64,000 bases of DNA from Metaphire vulgaris (lineage: Eukaryota > Annelida > Clitellata > Crassiclitellata > Megascolecidae). Within the stretch, counting starts at the first letter, position 1, and each line of letters begins with the position of its first letter. The translations under genes and the position numbers were made by a program. The DNA lies in assembly GCA_018105865.1 (NCBI GenBank), contig CM030835.1, positions 3,074,316 to 3,138,315 of the forward strand, read 5' to 3'. Below the pieces are notes generated by a model. The model ran no database searches. It saw nothing but the letters and a program-made list of their open reading frames with translations, and was not told the origin of the DNA. Below are positions 51,004 to 63,262 of this stretch, one piece after another.

Positions 51004-51349
51004 TTTCATTGGCGTATAGTCACGGGGGCACGTGGCCCGGTCCCCTATTCGGATCGGAACCGGTCGTGAGATTCATGCAAAACCTGTGAATAGTAGGTAG
51101 GGTTGGGGGGGTGGGGTAGTGTTAAATCGAGGAAAACGACTTTCAGGCGTTTGGGACAACGACCATTTTGCTCGTCAATGCTTTTTGGGTTCGAAAATGT
51201 CGAAGTGCCTTCCCCCCCTATTTTGGAATCATGGCTACGCCACTGCTTAGGCCCTAATGTTGAAAAAGTTGCCTTTCATTTCAGCAGAGCTTTCCTCCAA
51301 CGATTTACATTTGACTGAGGATTTTGAAATCATTAAGCCTACACTGGAG

Positions 51350-51538
51350 CAGTGGTGGCTCTAGGATTTGGCAAGTGGTGGGCCGTTGGGGGGGGCAACT
51401 TCTAATCATGGGGGCCAACCATTTGTTGTTTAATGTATGTAGCATTAAGTATAGGGTCCCAACTGGGGGGCCACTGGGGGGCCAGGCTCTCAATAGGGGG
51501 GCACGGGCCCTCCTGGCCCCCCGGTGGAGCCGCCACTG
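51350..51538. mobile_element. hAT-type MITE, CAGTGGCGGCTCCA ends (copy 3)
   Basis: Ends CAGTGGTGGCTCTAGG / GGTGGAGCCGCCACTG with identical flanking 8-mers CACTGGAG. The content is inverted relative to copies 1 and 2. A fragment of the same family without clear ends lies at about 58140-58225. Confidence 0.93.
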
Positions 51539-51831
51539 CACTGGAGGGCCGAATGTTTTTGTTGCCTTCCTTACATTGTTTTCAGCAGTAGTGACAATTA
51601 CTGCAGTCACGTAACGGTAGCAACTGGTAACAGTTACAATTAGGCAGTAGTTTAAACTTTATATATCGCTCGCGATTTGGCCACCCCTGCCTTAGACACG
51701 CTGGCCATGTTTCTGCGACGCCACAGACGCTGCTCTTTGAGTAACTCGCCAGGGGGCGCAAGCGTCAAATATTCTAACATTTTTGAGTCGAAGTAGGCTA
51801 TCGATTCAAATCTTTGCAGGCATGGCTCGGC

Positions 51832-51835
<4 letters not shown>

Positions 51836-51870
<35 letters not shown>

Positions 51871-53870
51871 TATTTATTTTTCTCTTTATAACAATGATAG
51901 AATATATAACATTGAGCAGTATAACATACAAATCCAGAAGTTCATTTATAAATAGATGCTCATAATCTAATCTAATCTTAAATCAACTTTCAATAATCAG
52001 GAGCATCAACCGATGGCACACCAAATCCAAATCACTAAAGATCCAGGTCAAATCCAGGGTATCCGGCCGGACAAACGGGTGACAGTCTATGGTGGATAAG
52101 CCCGGTCAAAAAGATGGGTTTTTAATCTTGCTCTAAAAATTTGTAAAGAATTTGCAATGCGAACATGCTGAGGTAATGACAATGCACGAGAACCAAGAAC
52201 TGTCCGAGTATGGGAGATGGAGAGAACTATTGCAGACGAGGATCTGGTCAGTATTTGTTTGCTTGTACAGAAAGTTTTGAAAGAAGGTAACTGGGTTCCT
52301 TATAATAAAGTGTTTTGTATACCTGAAGGCAGATTTTAAAGTTACGGACTGGGGTTATGTGCTCACGCTTTGGGGTTTTGAAACTACCTGAGCCAATGAA
52401 TTTTGAACTCGTTGGAGTTTAGCCAGGTTTGATTTAGAAATGCCAAAAAGAAGGGAGTTGCAATAATCAAGACGACTGGACACTAAGGCATTTGCCAAAA
52501 GCATTAATGCAGGTTTATTCAGAAATTTCTAATACGATACAAATCACGAAGGTGGTAGTGAGCTACTTTACAAATGCTATTTATGTGAGTTGAGAAAGAA
52601 AGTGTGGAATCAAAAATTACTCCTAGATCTCGTGCAGAACTACTTACAGGAATAGTTGTATCACCAAGTTTAAAAGCATTTATAGAATCAAATTTCTTGA
52701 GCTGGGGCTTTTTGCCTAAAAGTAAAAATTCAGTTTTAGCCGGGTTTAAAAGCAATTTGTTTGAATCCATCCAGGACTGAATATGAGAGAATGCTTGAGA
52801 AATAGTTTCCAATGAAGATTCTGATGAAGACTTATCGAATGAAATAAAGATCTGAGTATCGTCTGCATATAGGTGGTAATCTAGGTGATGGTTTGACAGT
52901 AATGAGCCAAGAGGAGTCGTGTACAAAGTGAACAAGAGAGGACCAAGAACAGAGCCTTGGGGACCCCACAATTTAAATTAGCTGATGATGAAAAGGTGCC
53001 ATTTGTGCAGACAGACTGAGTGCGAGGACTCAAATAAGTAGTGAACCAGTGCAGTGCTGAATCAGAAAGACCAAACCAGTGTTGGAGACGGTGTAGGAGG
53101 ATGGAATGATCCACAGTATCAAAGGCAGCTGATAGATCAAGAAGTATTAATGCAGTAACCTTGCCATCATCCATTGCATTTATGATATGATCGTGGACAG
53201 AGAGAAAGAGCAGTTTCAGTAGAATGATATCTACGGTATGCTGACTGAAAGTGAAGAAAAGGTCATTTGAAGATAGATGGGCATGAATTTGATTTGCAAC
53301 CACTCTCTCGAGAATCTTTGATAAAAAGTTCAAGTTGGATATAGGCCTGTAATTTGCTAAGTCATTTGGGCACAGGGATGATTTCTTTAATAGAGGGTGG
53401 ACCACAGCATTTGCAAAGGAAGATGGAAAGCAACCTTCTGTTAGTGAAAGATTTATCAGATTCAGAATAACTGGACCAAGGACATCAAAACATTCTTTGA
53501 GTATGTAGTTTGGCAGAATATCAAGAGAACAATGAGTAGGCGGCGATGAAAAAATCAGTTTGTAAAGATCAGAAAGAGTGATAGATTGAAAGGAACTAAA
53601 CAGAGGTGGCGGTGAGACAGGAAGAGAGAACCCAGTTGAAGCAATACTAGAAAATTTTCCCCGAATTTTTGCAATTTTATCTGAAAAGTACATAAGAAAT
53701 GTGTCAGGTAAGGAAGACTCATGAATGTTGTTTGGGAGAGCCGTATCCTTGTCCTTGTGTAGGATTTTATGCAGTGATTGCCAGAGTGACCGAGGATTTG
53801 AGGAATTTTCAAGGACAAGGTTTGTCAGAAATGTTGATAAGTTTACAGCTAGCACAACTTCAATCATCAA
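51836..53870 (-). mobile_element. LINE with reverse transcriptase, L2/CR1-like
   Basis: The minus strand from 53870 encodes the RT finger and palm region: NYRPISNLNFLSKILERVVA, LLDLSAAFDTVDHSILLHRL, then [14 protein letters not shown] and the catalytic YADDTQIF. After that come [11 protein letters not shown] and [14 protein letters not shown]. The endonuclease domain is missing, so the copy is 5'-truncated. The frame breaks at the run 52959-52962, where one more base would restore it. It ends at the low-coordinate side in about eight ATTG units (51836-51870), a typical L2/CR1-style tail. Confidence 0.9.
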
Positions 53871-54015
53871 TCAATCAATCAATCAATTTTTATTTCTCAA
53901 GATTATACAGGTTAAACATACAAAATTAAATCACTTCTTACTATGTAACAAAAAGAACATCATAATATATAAAAAAAATTATAATTCGTTTGAGAAATGG
54001 GTTGGCCAAAGGGTA
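53868..54015 (-). mobile_element. 3' end of a second LINE copy, abutting the first
   Basis: Immediately 5' (minus sense) of the previous LINE lie an ATTG-repeat tail (53864-53886) and about 120 bases of AT-rich 3'-UTR-like sequence. Its layout matches that next to the tail at 51836. It suggests two elements in tandem, the second inserted at the tail of the first. Confidence 0.5.
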
Positions 54016-55859
54016 TAAAACTTCAAACAAAAGTTAGAGTTTCCTTAGATAGGTCTGAATTATATCACTACAATGTTCAGGGAATATTACTATTCAAATT
54101 GTGTGGGAAACCTGAGAAACTGGGCTGACCGGGCTGCGCTTAATGAAATGCCAAACGTTATGATCATTAGGTCTACAATTGGGCGCTTTCCAACACATTT
54201 CAAACATTCAAAGCGCAATCCGACAATTAGCTTCTTAAAGCTGAACTTTTTTTCTCCCCCCACACACATTATGCCCCGATATAAATATACCCTTACGTGG
54301 AAGGGGCTCCGGGCTATAAACGGCATATAAACTTAATAGGCCTAATAGATAATGCGAAAGTCGAATAATAAAACGTTCAATTGGTCATTTACTGTCTCCG
54401 TTCTAATTCGTTATTTATTTTTTATTTTAATAACTCGAGGTAATTATAGAAAATGTAAGAGCAGCAATAATTAGGGCCTATAGAGACCAGTGCATAATTA
54501 ATTATCATAGGTTACATATGCTGCAGTCTAAAAGACAGAGACTCAAAGAAGAGGGAAAGCAAAACTTCCACTCTGCCACGTGAAATACGCCCAATTGTTT
54601 TGCCCTTGCTCAATAATAAGCAGTGCGTTTTAAATGCTCGTCCTGCTGTTCTTATAAGGCAGTAATATTTTTATGCGCCATGGTCGATCTTAGCTTATTT
54701 ATTTGGCTAGACTCGCCCAATAATCCTGCCTTGTCTTCTTGAGCTAATATTGTTTTTTTTATAGAATATGAGTCTAAAGGTTGAGTCTCCGACACTTTCA
54801 TCGGGCGAATTCTTTCAATAAAGACCACGTCTCCTCGGTTTTCAAATTTGCATCTACATACTTATCGAATTCGCTGTGTTAAAGATATTTATAATACACG
54901 GTTCAGGTGTCAGCAGTTACAATTAAAATATTACAAGAAAATTTTTCTGTAAAATGTCGTTATCAAAGCCATCTTTGAAATGCCGACGACGTCAAATGCG
55001 GCCTATATCATAGATTTTTATTATCTTATACACTAGGTGCCATCTGTCTATGGCAAAGTAAACCGAAATTTTACACTAAATATTTACCATTTTGGTACAC
55101 TGTTGTCATGGTTACCCGTTGTCTAGACATCTACTTGTCTTGTCTGGTCTTCAACCGTCTTCGCTCCGAAGATTGGTTGCATTATGAACTGTCATCTTCC
55201 AGATGTTACGATCTTCTGCTCTATACAGCGTAGGCATATTTAATTGCAACACTCCGTAACAACATTGTGCCAAAATGGTGGAAATCTGGCGTCATCTTCT
55301 GATACCATAGACTTTGTCTTGTGATATTAAAGTCTATGCATTATACAAAGACGAGTTTGATGACGTCAGTCGTCGTATCGCTTTTCGTCTGTTTGGCCAA
55401 AGTCACGACCACGCATATTCGTTTCCAGTCAGGTCGGTCATTAGTTCGGTCAAGCGGTCAGTTATCAATCACTCTTCAACCGTCAACTGGACCGGACATT
55501 CGTGAGTGACACGTCGGTCTCTTGGACCGAGACAGAGGACAATGGTTGACGAAGCAGGGAGGGGGAGCGAGTCTCCACCCCCCCCACCCATGGTCACAGC
55601 GGTCAATGAGTTACTGCTGTGGGGTTATACGGGAAGTTTGGGGCCAGGGCGAGTGAGGGATGACGAAGTTGACGGAAGGCTGGAATTGCAAACCAAGGAC
55701 TAGAGAGTAGAGATTAGTGACGCACACCAAAGCTGGTGATACTGATTGGATCAACGACTTTTTTCCACTCCTGATCTCGTAATAGACAGACCTTCAGAAG
55801 GCCCGACTATGGGGGGGAGAGGGGGTTGCACGAAAAACACATTAGATAGATAAGCAGCT
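54016..55859. other. Intergenic, no gene recognised
   Basis: AT-rich, with short open frames only. A plus-strand stretch at 55506-55703 is open for 65 codons downstream of a GTGAGT, but no conserved feature supports it. Confidence 0.45.
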
Positions 55860-55939
55860 TTAACCCCTTAACTGGGGATCCCGGATATATCCGTCCATTT
55901 TACATTGAGTTACAGTTAAATACACGGTTAAGGGGTTAA
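55860..55939. mobile_element. 80-bp TTAA-flanked MITE (inverted copy)
   Basis: Same length and sequence as 43129-43208, read from the other strand, with only a few differences. The conservation implies recent activity of the family. Confidence 0.85.
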
Positions 55940-56232
55940 CACTTTAATATTTATTTCTTTTAAACAATTTTAAAAACATTCTCTGAGACTGAATTGTTGC
56001 ATTATTTTCGCCACGATGCCGATTTAGATGTGTGTGTGTGTGTGATGGCGAAGTAAATGTAATGTAATATCTCGTCAATTTCTTTAGCGCTGAAGCTCTA
56101 ATGAGATAGTCATCCAGACAGCTACAGTGTGTGTGTGTGTATGTATGATCACTTAATAGACGTAAATGGTTCACCATTATTTAGTGCCAACTTTCGGCTG
56201 CCTTTGCCATAGACAGACGGCATCTAGTAATA

Positions 56233-56273
<41 letters not shown>

Positions 56274-56278
56274 TAGTT

Positions 56279-56584
<306 letters not shown>

Positions 56585-57883
56585 AAATCTATGAACTGAA
56601 CAGTCTCTGAAGTAGAAGTTCGCCGTATTCGTTCGACTTGATCAGTTAGAACTTACTTACTCACCACAGTCACACGGGTTCACTTTCAAATCCAGTCGTC
56701 TTTCCAGACCTAGCAACAGATCTCGGTGATAAAGTCACACGCGGCGGGACAAGGACAATCGAACTGTTCCAGTACTACGGACGTGACTTATCCTCGCTGC
56801 CGGCAAAACTGCGGAAGACAAAGAAGGTGTCATTGAAATTGGATATAAAACGCACCGGGCATCGCCTTGTCCTTAGTCATAAAGGCGTCATGGGACAACA
56901 CTCAGGAGGAGGAGGAGGAGGAGAAGGAGAAGGAGGAAGGAGGAGGAGGAGGTGGTGAGGGGAGGAGGGGGAGGAGGTGGGAGGAGGAGGAGGAGGAGGA
57001 GAGGAAGAGGAAGGGTGCAACGCCGAGGTAAAAGCACCATTCCCTTCAGCCCCGGGTTTCTTTCGAAGAGGCGGAATTTGGTTCAAATTTAGGCACGTAA
57101 AATGGAAGAGAGGAGGAAGAAGGTAGGAAAGGGAGGAGGAGGAGGATGGTCTCTGGTGGCACGTCCACAATTGGCAAGAGAGTCGAGGAAAAGGGAGGGG
57201 GTAGGGGCAGTTCCTTCGTGACAAGTTTCGAGGGAAAGAAATTTGAATGTGAAACGGCGCTGACTTTCCGTTGGGTATGGATGGGGGGTGAGGGGAGGGG
57301 CGATTGTGGTAGAGAACGAACCACTCGATGGTTGACCACAGTTGGTCGTTTCTTCTGACCGCTGTTTGGTCACTTTCTTTCTGTAATTACAGGTTGTGGA
57401 CGTGCCGCCTGAGACGCGACGAACTCTATGTTCAGCCCAAAAGAATGCCCTTCCCCTACCCACTTTCCCTTCGCCTTCCCCTCCCCATTGGACGTCAAAA
57501 TCTATGGACGGATAGAGCACCGCATTCCGTCATCTCAAGAATGCGATGAATTTCAGCAGAAAACGAATAATAATCAATTTCGCTTTTTTGATCATCAGGG
57601 GTCTTCTTAGAAATTCAAATATACTGACGTCGAAACATAAAGCGACGATACGGCGTAAGTAAGTTTAGCAGAGATGGTCATCGTCTTTATACGGAAGCGT
57701 CTCTTAAATATATTTTAATGAATAAAACCGCGGTCAAAAATTAATTTTCGTCGTCTAACTGGAGGCCTATGAACAAATTTATGCCAATCACCGCTTCTCA
57801 GCGAAGCTTGCATTTTAAAATATCTATTTAAAGCCATAATTTAGTTTTCATCTAAAACATTGACAATTTTATTAGCATTATTA

Positions 57884-57887
<4 letters not shown>
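56585..57887. other. Purine-rich intergenic region
   Basis: GGA/GAG-rich sequence at about 56905-57165 makes long chance open frames on both strands, low in complexity (poly-Pro, poly-Ser). No splice-supported exon was recognised. Confidence 0.5.

Positions 57888-57938
<51 letters not shown>
57888..57938. repeat. (TA)n microsatellite
   Basis: About 25 alternating TA units. Confidence 0.95.
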
Positions 57939-57939
<1 letters not shown>

Positions 57940-58429
57940 TATTTACTTTCTTCTCGGGAACTCGTTGTCCATGAACAATGTCCAATTGGCGGGAGTGTTT
58001 TGGTTCTAACGAGGATGCAATCAGGACGACTCCCAGCTGGGTCGATATTTTTGGTCTCTAATTTTCCGACCCATGGAGGGTCGTGGCAAAGTGGGAGTAT
58101 ATGGACAATCTTCCCGGTCCCAGGAATCAGTGAAGGGACCTGGCAACTTCTAATCATGGGGGCCAACCATTTGTTGTTGCCTGTCCATTAAAAACACTCT
58201 TCACTAGCCCCGGTGGAGGCCACTGCCAAGAATGTAAAGGAGACAAGCCATTTGGTTTCAGTGGTTACTGGTTACTGTACCGCGCAATTAGGGTCACTGC
58301 ATGTTACAAAGGCGCTGAAATTTTTTCAGTCGACTGCGTAGTTTATATGTCATTGCGAGCCATTTGTTGATTTCGGCGCAGGTGTGAAGTTCGTGAAGTT
58401 TTTTAAAAAATCCCTTCCTCTTCCACTAT

Positions 58430-58824
58430 GGGGTCGTCCATAAATTACGTCACGCGAATTTGGCACTTTTTTGACCCCCCCACGTAACGCGACGTCACAA
58501 AACGTCGGACCCCCTAAAATATGACGTCACAACGGGCCGACCCCATTTTCGTCTTCCGAAAAGTCTTGACAAGCATAAAAGGCCATCCTTGTATTTTTTC
58601 TTCTCGAAAAACCCTGACAATCAAAAAAGGTCATAATTGTATTTTTTCCTCTCCAAAATCCCTGACAAGCAAAAAGGCCAAATGTCATGACCTAAATTTT
58701 AAAGGCCATGACCTAATTTTTGCGTGACGTCACATTTACGGAACCCTTCCGTCGTCACACTTCGTCACAAATGGCCGGACCTCGCTCCCCAACCGCGTGA
58801 CGTAATTTATTTATGGACGACCCC
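58430..58824. mobile_element. Inverted-repeat element, GGGGTCGTCCATAAATTACG ends
   Basis: The first 20 bases GGGGTCGTCCATAAATTACG recur inverted at the right end (CGTAATTTAT..GGACGACCCC). It is flanked by TAT on both sides. It contains three diverged units of CCTGACAAGCAAAAAGGCCA at about 58565-58685. Related elements are at 60028-60581 and 27363-28333. The superfamily is not determined. Confidence 0.85.
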
Positions 58825-58845
58825 TATCCAGTTAGGACGATTCTT

Positions 58846-58846
<1 letters not shown>

Positions 58847-58922
<76 letters not shown>
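58847..58922. repeat. (CT)n microsatellite
   Basis: About 38 uninterrupted CT units. Confidence 0.97.
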
Positions 58923-58925
<3 letters not shown>

Positions 58926-60027
58926 CTTTTTAGTATCTCTTTGTGTACTTCTCTTCGTCTGTATCCGTCTATTTGGGTGTATGCTTAATGAATTTCCCCC
59001 AAGATGTCTGACTATAAGCCTGCGGTCATGTACGGGAAGGGGGGGGGGGGGCAGGGCGTTAGGATGACGCCGATCGGTTTCAGATGTTTACGATCGCAGA
59101 TCCATTTATAGCCGTTTGTACTGCCCCGTGCCGTCCCTATAGCAAGGCGTCGATTGCAACACAACTGCTGGTCATGCCCGGAAAGTCCTGGTTCGTTAAT
59201 GAGGTCGTAATTCCATCGATTTCTCTCGTATTACGCAAAGCTTAGCATACATGGTCCCGGGTCCCAGATATGGACTGGGGTCTGGTCCAGGGGCCAGGTG
59301 GACCGTATCGATTGCATAATATTTCCGAGACAAGGCGCGTTCGACGAACGAAATTATTTCTGGGCCCTTTGAACGCAGCGGCAGGGACGTATTAATGTCG
59401 ATTTTCGAACCGTATGGCGATAGACCAGCGGTTTCGGAAGAGACTCACATGATCAGGAAGGAAAGGAGCTGAAGGAGTAGGGGAGTGTGGAAGATTGTTG
59501 TAATGCGTTTCACAAAATGGCCCGAAAGTTGTTTAAAATTAGATGATTAATTATTTCGTCATTTGCAGAAAGAGTTCCCGTCTGCTTAGAATTTGACAAA
59601 ACACATGGCGATAGTTTAAACTATAAATATTATTCACGTTAGTAAGTAGACTCGATTTATATGAGCGCATAACGCGCGTGGTACTGGCTGAGAATGAAGG
59701 ACAGAAGCAGCTTATTTATAACGTGATTTTCAAGTGGTTATAAAAAGGCTAAGCAAACTTGTGTGAAAACCACTGCAATAAACAACTTTGTTGGCACATG
59801 GCAGAGATAAGCACCACAAAATGATGCTAAAGAAAAAGTAAAAATTAATAACATCAAATACATGTCCAAATAACATAAACATTCAATACAACATTTCCAT
59901 GATTTCAGATCTCAAACACACATTTACTATACAACCAGAGAAACACAACAAAAGCAATCGTTCTTAATAATTTTAATAACACAATTCTTCTAGATAACTT
60001 TTGAATCCGTTTATTGTTTCAACTGTT
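58923..60027. other. Intergenic, no gene recognised
   Basis: Mixed sequence with a G run at about 59038-59051. No conserved ORF, RNA or transposon end was identified. Confidence 0.5.
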
Positions 60028-60184
60028 GGGGCCGTTCATAAAATACGTCACGCTCGAATGGGGCTAAGAAAGTAAGAAAGCGTGACAGCTTGTGACAGAG
60101 GAGGGGTAAGGACCACTGTGACGCCACGCTTTCAGTATATATCAAACGCTTTTACTATATAACTCCTACCAAGTGCATTTATGG

Positions 60185-60227
<43 letters not shown>

Positions 60228-60581
60228 CATAAATGTACTTTAGGAGATAATATATAATAATAATTTATGGTTTTATTTATATTATATTATATATATAATA
60301 TAAATAAAATAATAATATTTATATTTATGGTTATATTTATATTATATATATATATAATATAAATAAAACCATAAATGTACTTGGTACTTGGTAGGAGTTA
60401 TATAGTAAAAGCGTTTGCTCATTAACACTTTTTTGCCCGAGGTACGGAGGATGTTAGGTCTCAACTATATTCGCTCTCATTGCCGGAAGTTGAATATCAT
60501 CTGTTTCGCATCTGAAAATTGAACGAGAATCTCGAATATATATTAAATAGAAACCCGTGTGACGTAATTTATGGACGACGC
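60028..60581. mobile_element. CGTTCATAAAATACGTCACG-type element containing a foldback
   Basis: The left end GGGGCCGTTCATAAAATACG and the right end GACGTAATTTATGGACGACG match the family at 58430. The inside is occupied by the foldback at 60143-60417. Confidence 0.65.
60143..60417. repeat. Foldback with 47-bp arms and nested ACCATAAATG units
   Basis: The left arm begins CAAACGCTTTTACTATATAA and the right arm ends TTATATAGTAAAAGCGTTTG. Between them are alternating TA runs and several inverted copies of ACCATAAATGTACTT. The right arm has a short duplication ACTTGGTACTTGGT. Confidence 0.9.
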
Positions 60582-60609
60582 TTTAAGGAAGGGGTCCGAG
60601 ATTTGTGAC

Positions 60610-60910
60610 AGGTTATGACAAGGGCAGGGGGCCAAAACCCGTCAAAAATATTGTAGCGCGACGTCTTTTATCGACTGCCTTTTACCGCATTTTCGTTCAA
60701 ACTGTTTCATTTGTCCGCAACCGTTGCACTTTAAAAAGCTTTCTTCATTGGTGCCACCCTGAGCTCGAACAGTCTTCATTTCTGGCATCTTATGCTGCTA
60801 TAGATAGTGTGCTAATGTCAAGAATGGCTTTCATGGCAGCACATCTACATGTACTTTCCCAGTCATTATTTCGCATGTTCCGATAAATATCCTCTTTCCC
60901 TTCTCCCTTC
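60610..60910 (-). mobile_element. LINE 3' fragment, second copy of the element at 1-965
   Basis: Shares with 20-240 the phrases TCAAACTGTTTCATTTGT, CCGTTGCAC and TACTTTCCCAGTCATTA, with point changes, in the same minus orientation. It holds only the C-terminal coding part. Confidence 0.7.
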
Positions 60911-61234
60911 GAATGCATGCAGGCCTATAATTATGCCTCCAAGTTACTATGTTACGGCTTGCCATTTTAAAAAAAAAGCTAAAGCGCCGCAGTTAAGGCT
61001 ACATCCGCGTATTGGGTTGCATTATTTGGGTTTATACGTAGATCAGACGGTCAGAATTGCATACAACTGCCACTACTAGCCTACTTTTTGTTATAATATG
61101 TTAATCGCCAGCAAGTTTCATCTTTATATAATAGGCCTCGAAAGTTTAAACCCGTCGTGAGACGGTTTTCGTCACGACCGCAGCTGCATGCTGCCAATCA
61201 CAGTAACAGAGAGCAAGCGGATATTTTCCCCTCG

Positions 61235-61246
61235 TGCGCATGCGCA
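61235..61246. promoter_or_regulatory. Palindromic NRF1-like site
   Basis: TGCGCATGCGCA, a perfect match to the consensus bound by NRF1-type factors and common in metazoan promoters. It lies about 135 bases upstream of a TATA-like box. Confidence 0.5.
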
Positions 61247-61377
61247 CTGCTGCACCGACCAGCGGATCATTAAAACGATTTCGGCCAACGATCGAGAATA
61301 CCCTTCGCAGTTCGCACAACACAGCCCAGCGTCTACGGGTATTAGACACCACACACCCGATAGAGTAGGTCTACGGT

Positions 61378-61384
61378 TATAAAG
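61378..61384 (+). promoter_or_regulatory. TATA-like box
   Basis: TATAAAG, followed by GC-richer sequence in which transcription could start about 25-30 bases on, near 61408. It fits a promoter for the exon at 61804. Confidence 0.4.
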
Positions 61385-61803
61385 ACGGCGACGGAGACAA
61401 CAACTGCACGAACGCGCGGTGTCGACCTTAGTTAGAACTTGCTCGAAAATTATTTCTCTCTTGCGGACGAGATCGTTTTCTTAGTTTCGTTCGGGAATCA
61501 AGTTGCTCGTCCGTGGCAGAGAATAGATTGACGTTGTACGTAAATGGCTATTAATGAATCGAATTCAGCGCTATATAGCGTCGTCTTTTTTTGAAATAAC
61601 CAAGAGTATAGATAGAGGCGACTGAACGTTGGAATTGTCTACTACAGTAATTTTGCCATCTGAGAACCCCGTGCGATCGGGAGTTTGACGAAGAGGATGC
61701 TTTGAATAATTGAAGCCCGTCGCATCCGAATGGACGTATACGTTGGTCGTTGAAATTCTTCTAGAACGCGACTCGGAAAATGAAAGACATCGACCTCGTC
61801 TGA

Positions 61804-61868
61804 ATGTATCCTGAGGTTGTTGCGTTTTCCGGACATAGCAGCTCTGAGCTGTCGGCTATCATTACCAA
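61804..61868 (+). CDS. Probable first coding exon of a gene leaving the window
   Basis: An ATG directly after an in-frame TGA opens 21 codons, MYPEVVAFSGHSSSELSAII and T, to a strong donor (CCAA|GTGAGT) with two bases over. An upstream NRF1-like site, a TATA-like box and a long GC-richer leader support a 5' exon. The F-S-G-x-S phrase followed by an amphipathic helix is faintly like the start of PRPP synthetase proteins (FSGSSHQDLS). With 21 residues this is only a suggestion. The next exon must lie to the right of this window or inside the following 2 kb, where none was recognised. Confidence 0.5.
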
Positions 61869-62322
61869 GTGAGTCGCTTTGAATAATGCTTTCTTCACAC
61901 GATGTTCTATAGTCGACTGGGCTTCAACTGAATTTGCAATCTGCTCTAAAAGTCTTTAATTAGTTGAGTTGATTTGATTTGGTAGATTTGATCGCTAGCG
62001 CTTTTTAAAAGTATCATCCATGGCCAACAGCAGCCACTTAAAGTTTGAACACAAAGCCTGCGGCACAGTTCGTGCTATAAACGATCAACATCGATGCATG
62101 TGTTTTAAGCCCGCAGTGTATTGTAAAGTGCCTGAGCTGATTATATTAATTCTGTGTCTTTTCCTTTTAGCTCTTCGCAAATCTAGTATTAATAACGGTC
62201 TATTTTCTAGCATAGAGATTTAGGCAGATGCTGCATATCGCTACAGCACATAATACAGACCGGTGTGATGTACCATAGCGTGTACGGTACAGGTAATGCA
62301 GAAGCACCTATCTGTCTGTTTG

Positions 62323-62601
62323 CAGTGGCGTAGCGTGACTTTTGGGGGTCCGGGGGGCATCTTTGCCATGGGGGCCCCAGAGTTTCGAGCTGACGAGCAA
62401 AAAAAACAAAAAACAAAAAAACGTTATCGCCTCCACCTTTTTCATCCTGACGAGCAAAAACAAAAAGGTCGTCAGCACATCATTTCTAGGGTTAGGGTTA
62501 GGGTTAACCCTAACCTAACCCTAGCTTAGACCCCTCTTCGGGGCCCCCGCCCGGGGCCGGGGGCTGTCAACAAAGTGCCCCCGCCCCTAGTTACGCCACT
62601 G
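62323..62601. mobile_element. hAT-type element, CAGTGGCGTAGC ends
   Basis: Ends CAGTGGCGTAGCG / TTACGCCACTG, with flanking 8-mers TCTGTTTG and TCTGTTTT (one change). It contains an inverted telomere-like repeat. Confidence 0.8.
62486..62524. repeat. Inverted telomere-like repeat
   Basis: Three TTAGGG-type units (CTAGGGTTAGGGTTAGGG) face CCCTAA-type units (CCCTAACCTAACCCTAG) head to head inside a hAT-type element. Confidence 0.9.
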
Positions 62602-62690
62602 TCTGTTTTTGTCTGTTTGTCTGTCTGTTTCTGTTTGTTGTCTGTCTGTCTGTTTGTCTGTCTGTTTGTCTGTTGTTTGTTTGTCTTTGG
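62602..62690. repeat. CTGT/TTGT simple repeat
   Basis: Irregular repeats of CTGTCTGT and CTGTTTGT adjoining the hAT-type element. Confidence 0.9.
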
Positions 62691-62988
62691 GAATGTTCAA
62701 TGAAATCAAATTAGTTTCACCGATCGGTGTATAGTGTCGATGTAATAGGGGTCTACGATTGCTTACAAATGCACGAAAAAGTTTAGTTCGAAGTTGAGTT
62801 GCAAAATTAAATCATCTAATGGGCGACGAACGAAATTCAGCCGGCTTAAATTTATCTAACATTTTGGTTTCGACCATTGGTTAAAATAGTCTATAATAGT
62901 CGAAACTTAACTACGTGAAATAGCGAGATAAATTTCCCTCACCTTTCCTCAGGTATTTTAATAATAGGCCTATTCAAATGTTTCCATA

Positions 62989-63037
<49 letters not shown>

Positions 63038-63222
63038 CATATACTATGGCAACATTTGAATATTATATATATTATATATACGTATATATGTACATATATA
63101 ATACACATATATGTATATATGTACATATATAATATACATACATATATACAAGCAAGCGTCATCGTCGTTTTTATGCACTCGGTTCTCTTCGGGAACTAGG
63201 TACCGAGGGCAAAATATGTATG

Positions 63223-63262
<40 letters not shown>

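Noticed and set aside
51008..51248. Another hAT-type element with CATTGGCGTA / TACGCCACTG ends
   Set aside because: The ends are similar, but the flanking 8-mers do not match, so the borders are unproven. It may be an old or truncated copy.
56877..57520. Long overlapping minus-strand open frames rich in Pro and Ser
   Set aside because: Low-complexity GGA/GAG sequence keeps several frames open at once. No conserved motif or splice site supports any of them.
58724..59067. Open frames rich in Leu-Ser over a CT repeat
   Set aside because: Microsatellite artefact with no splice or homology support.
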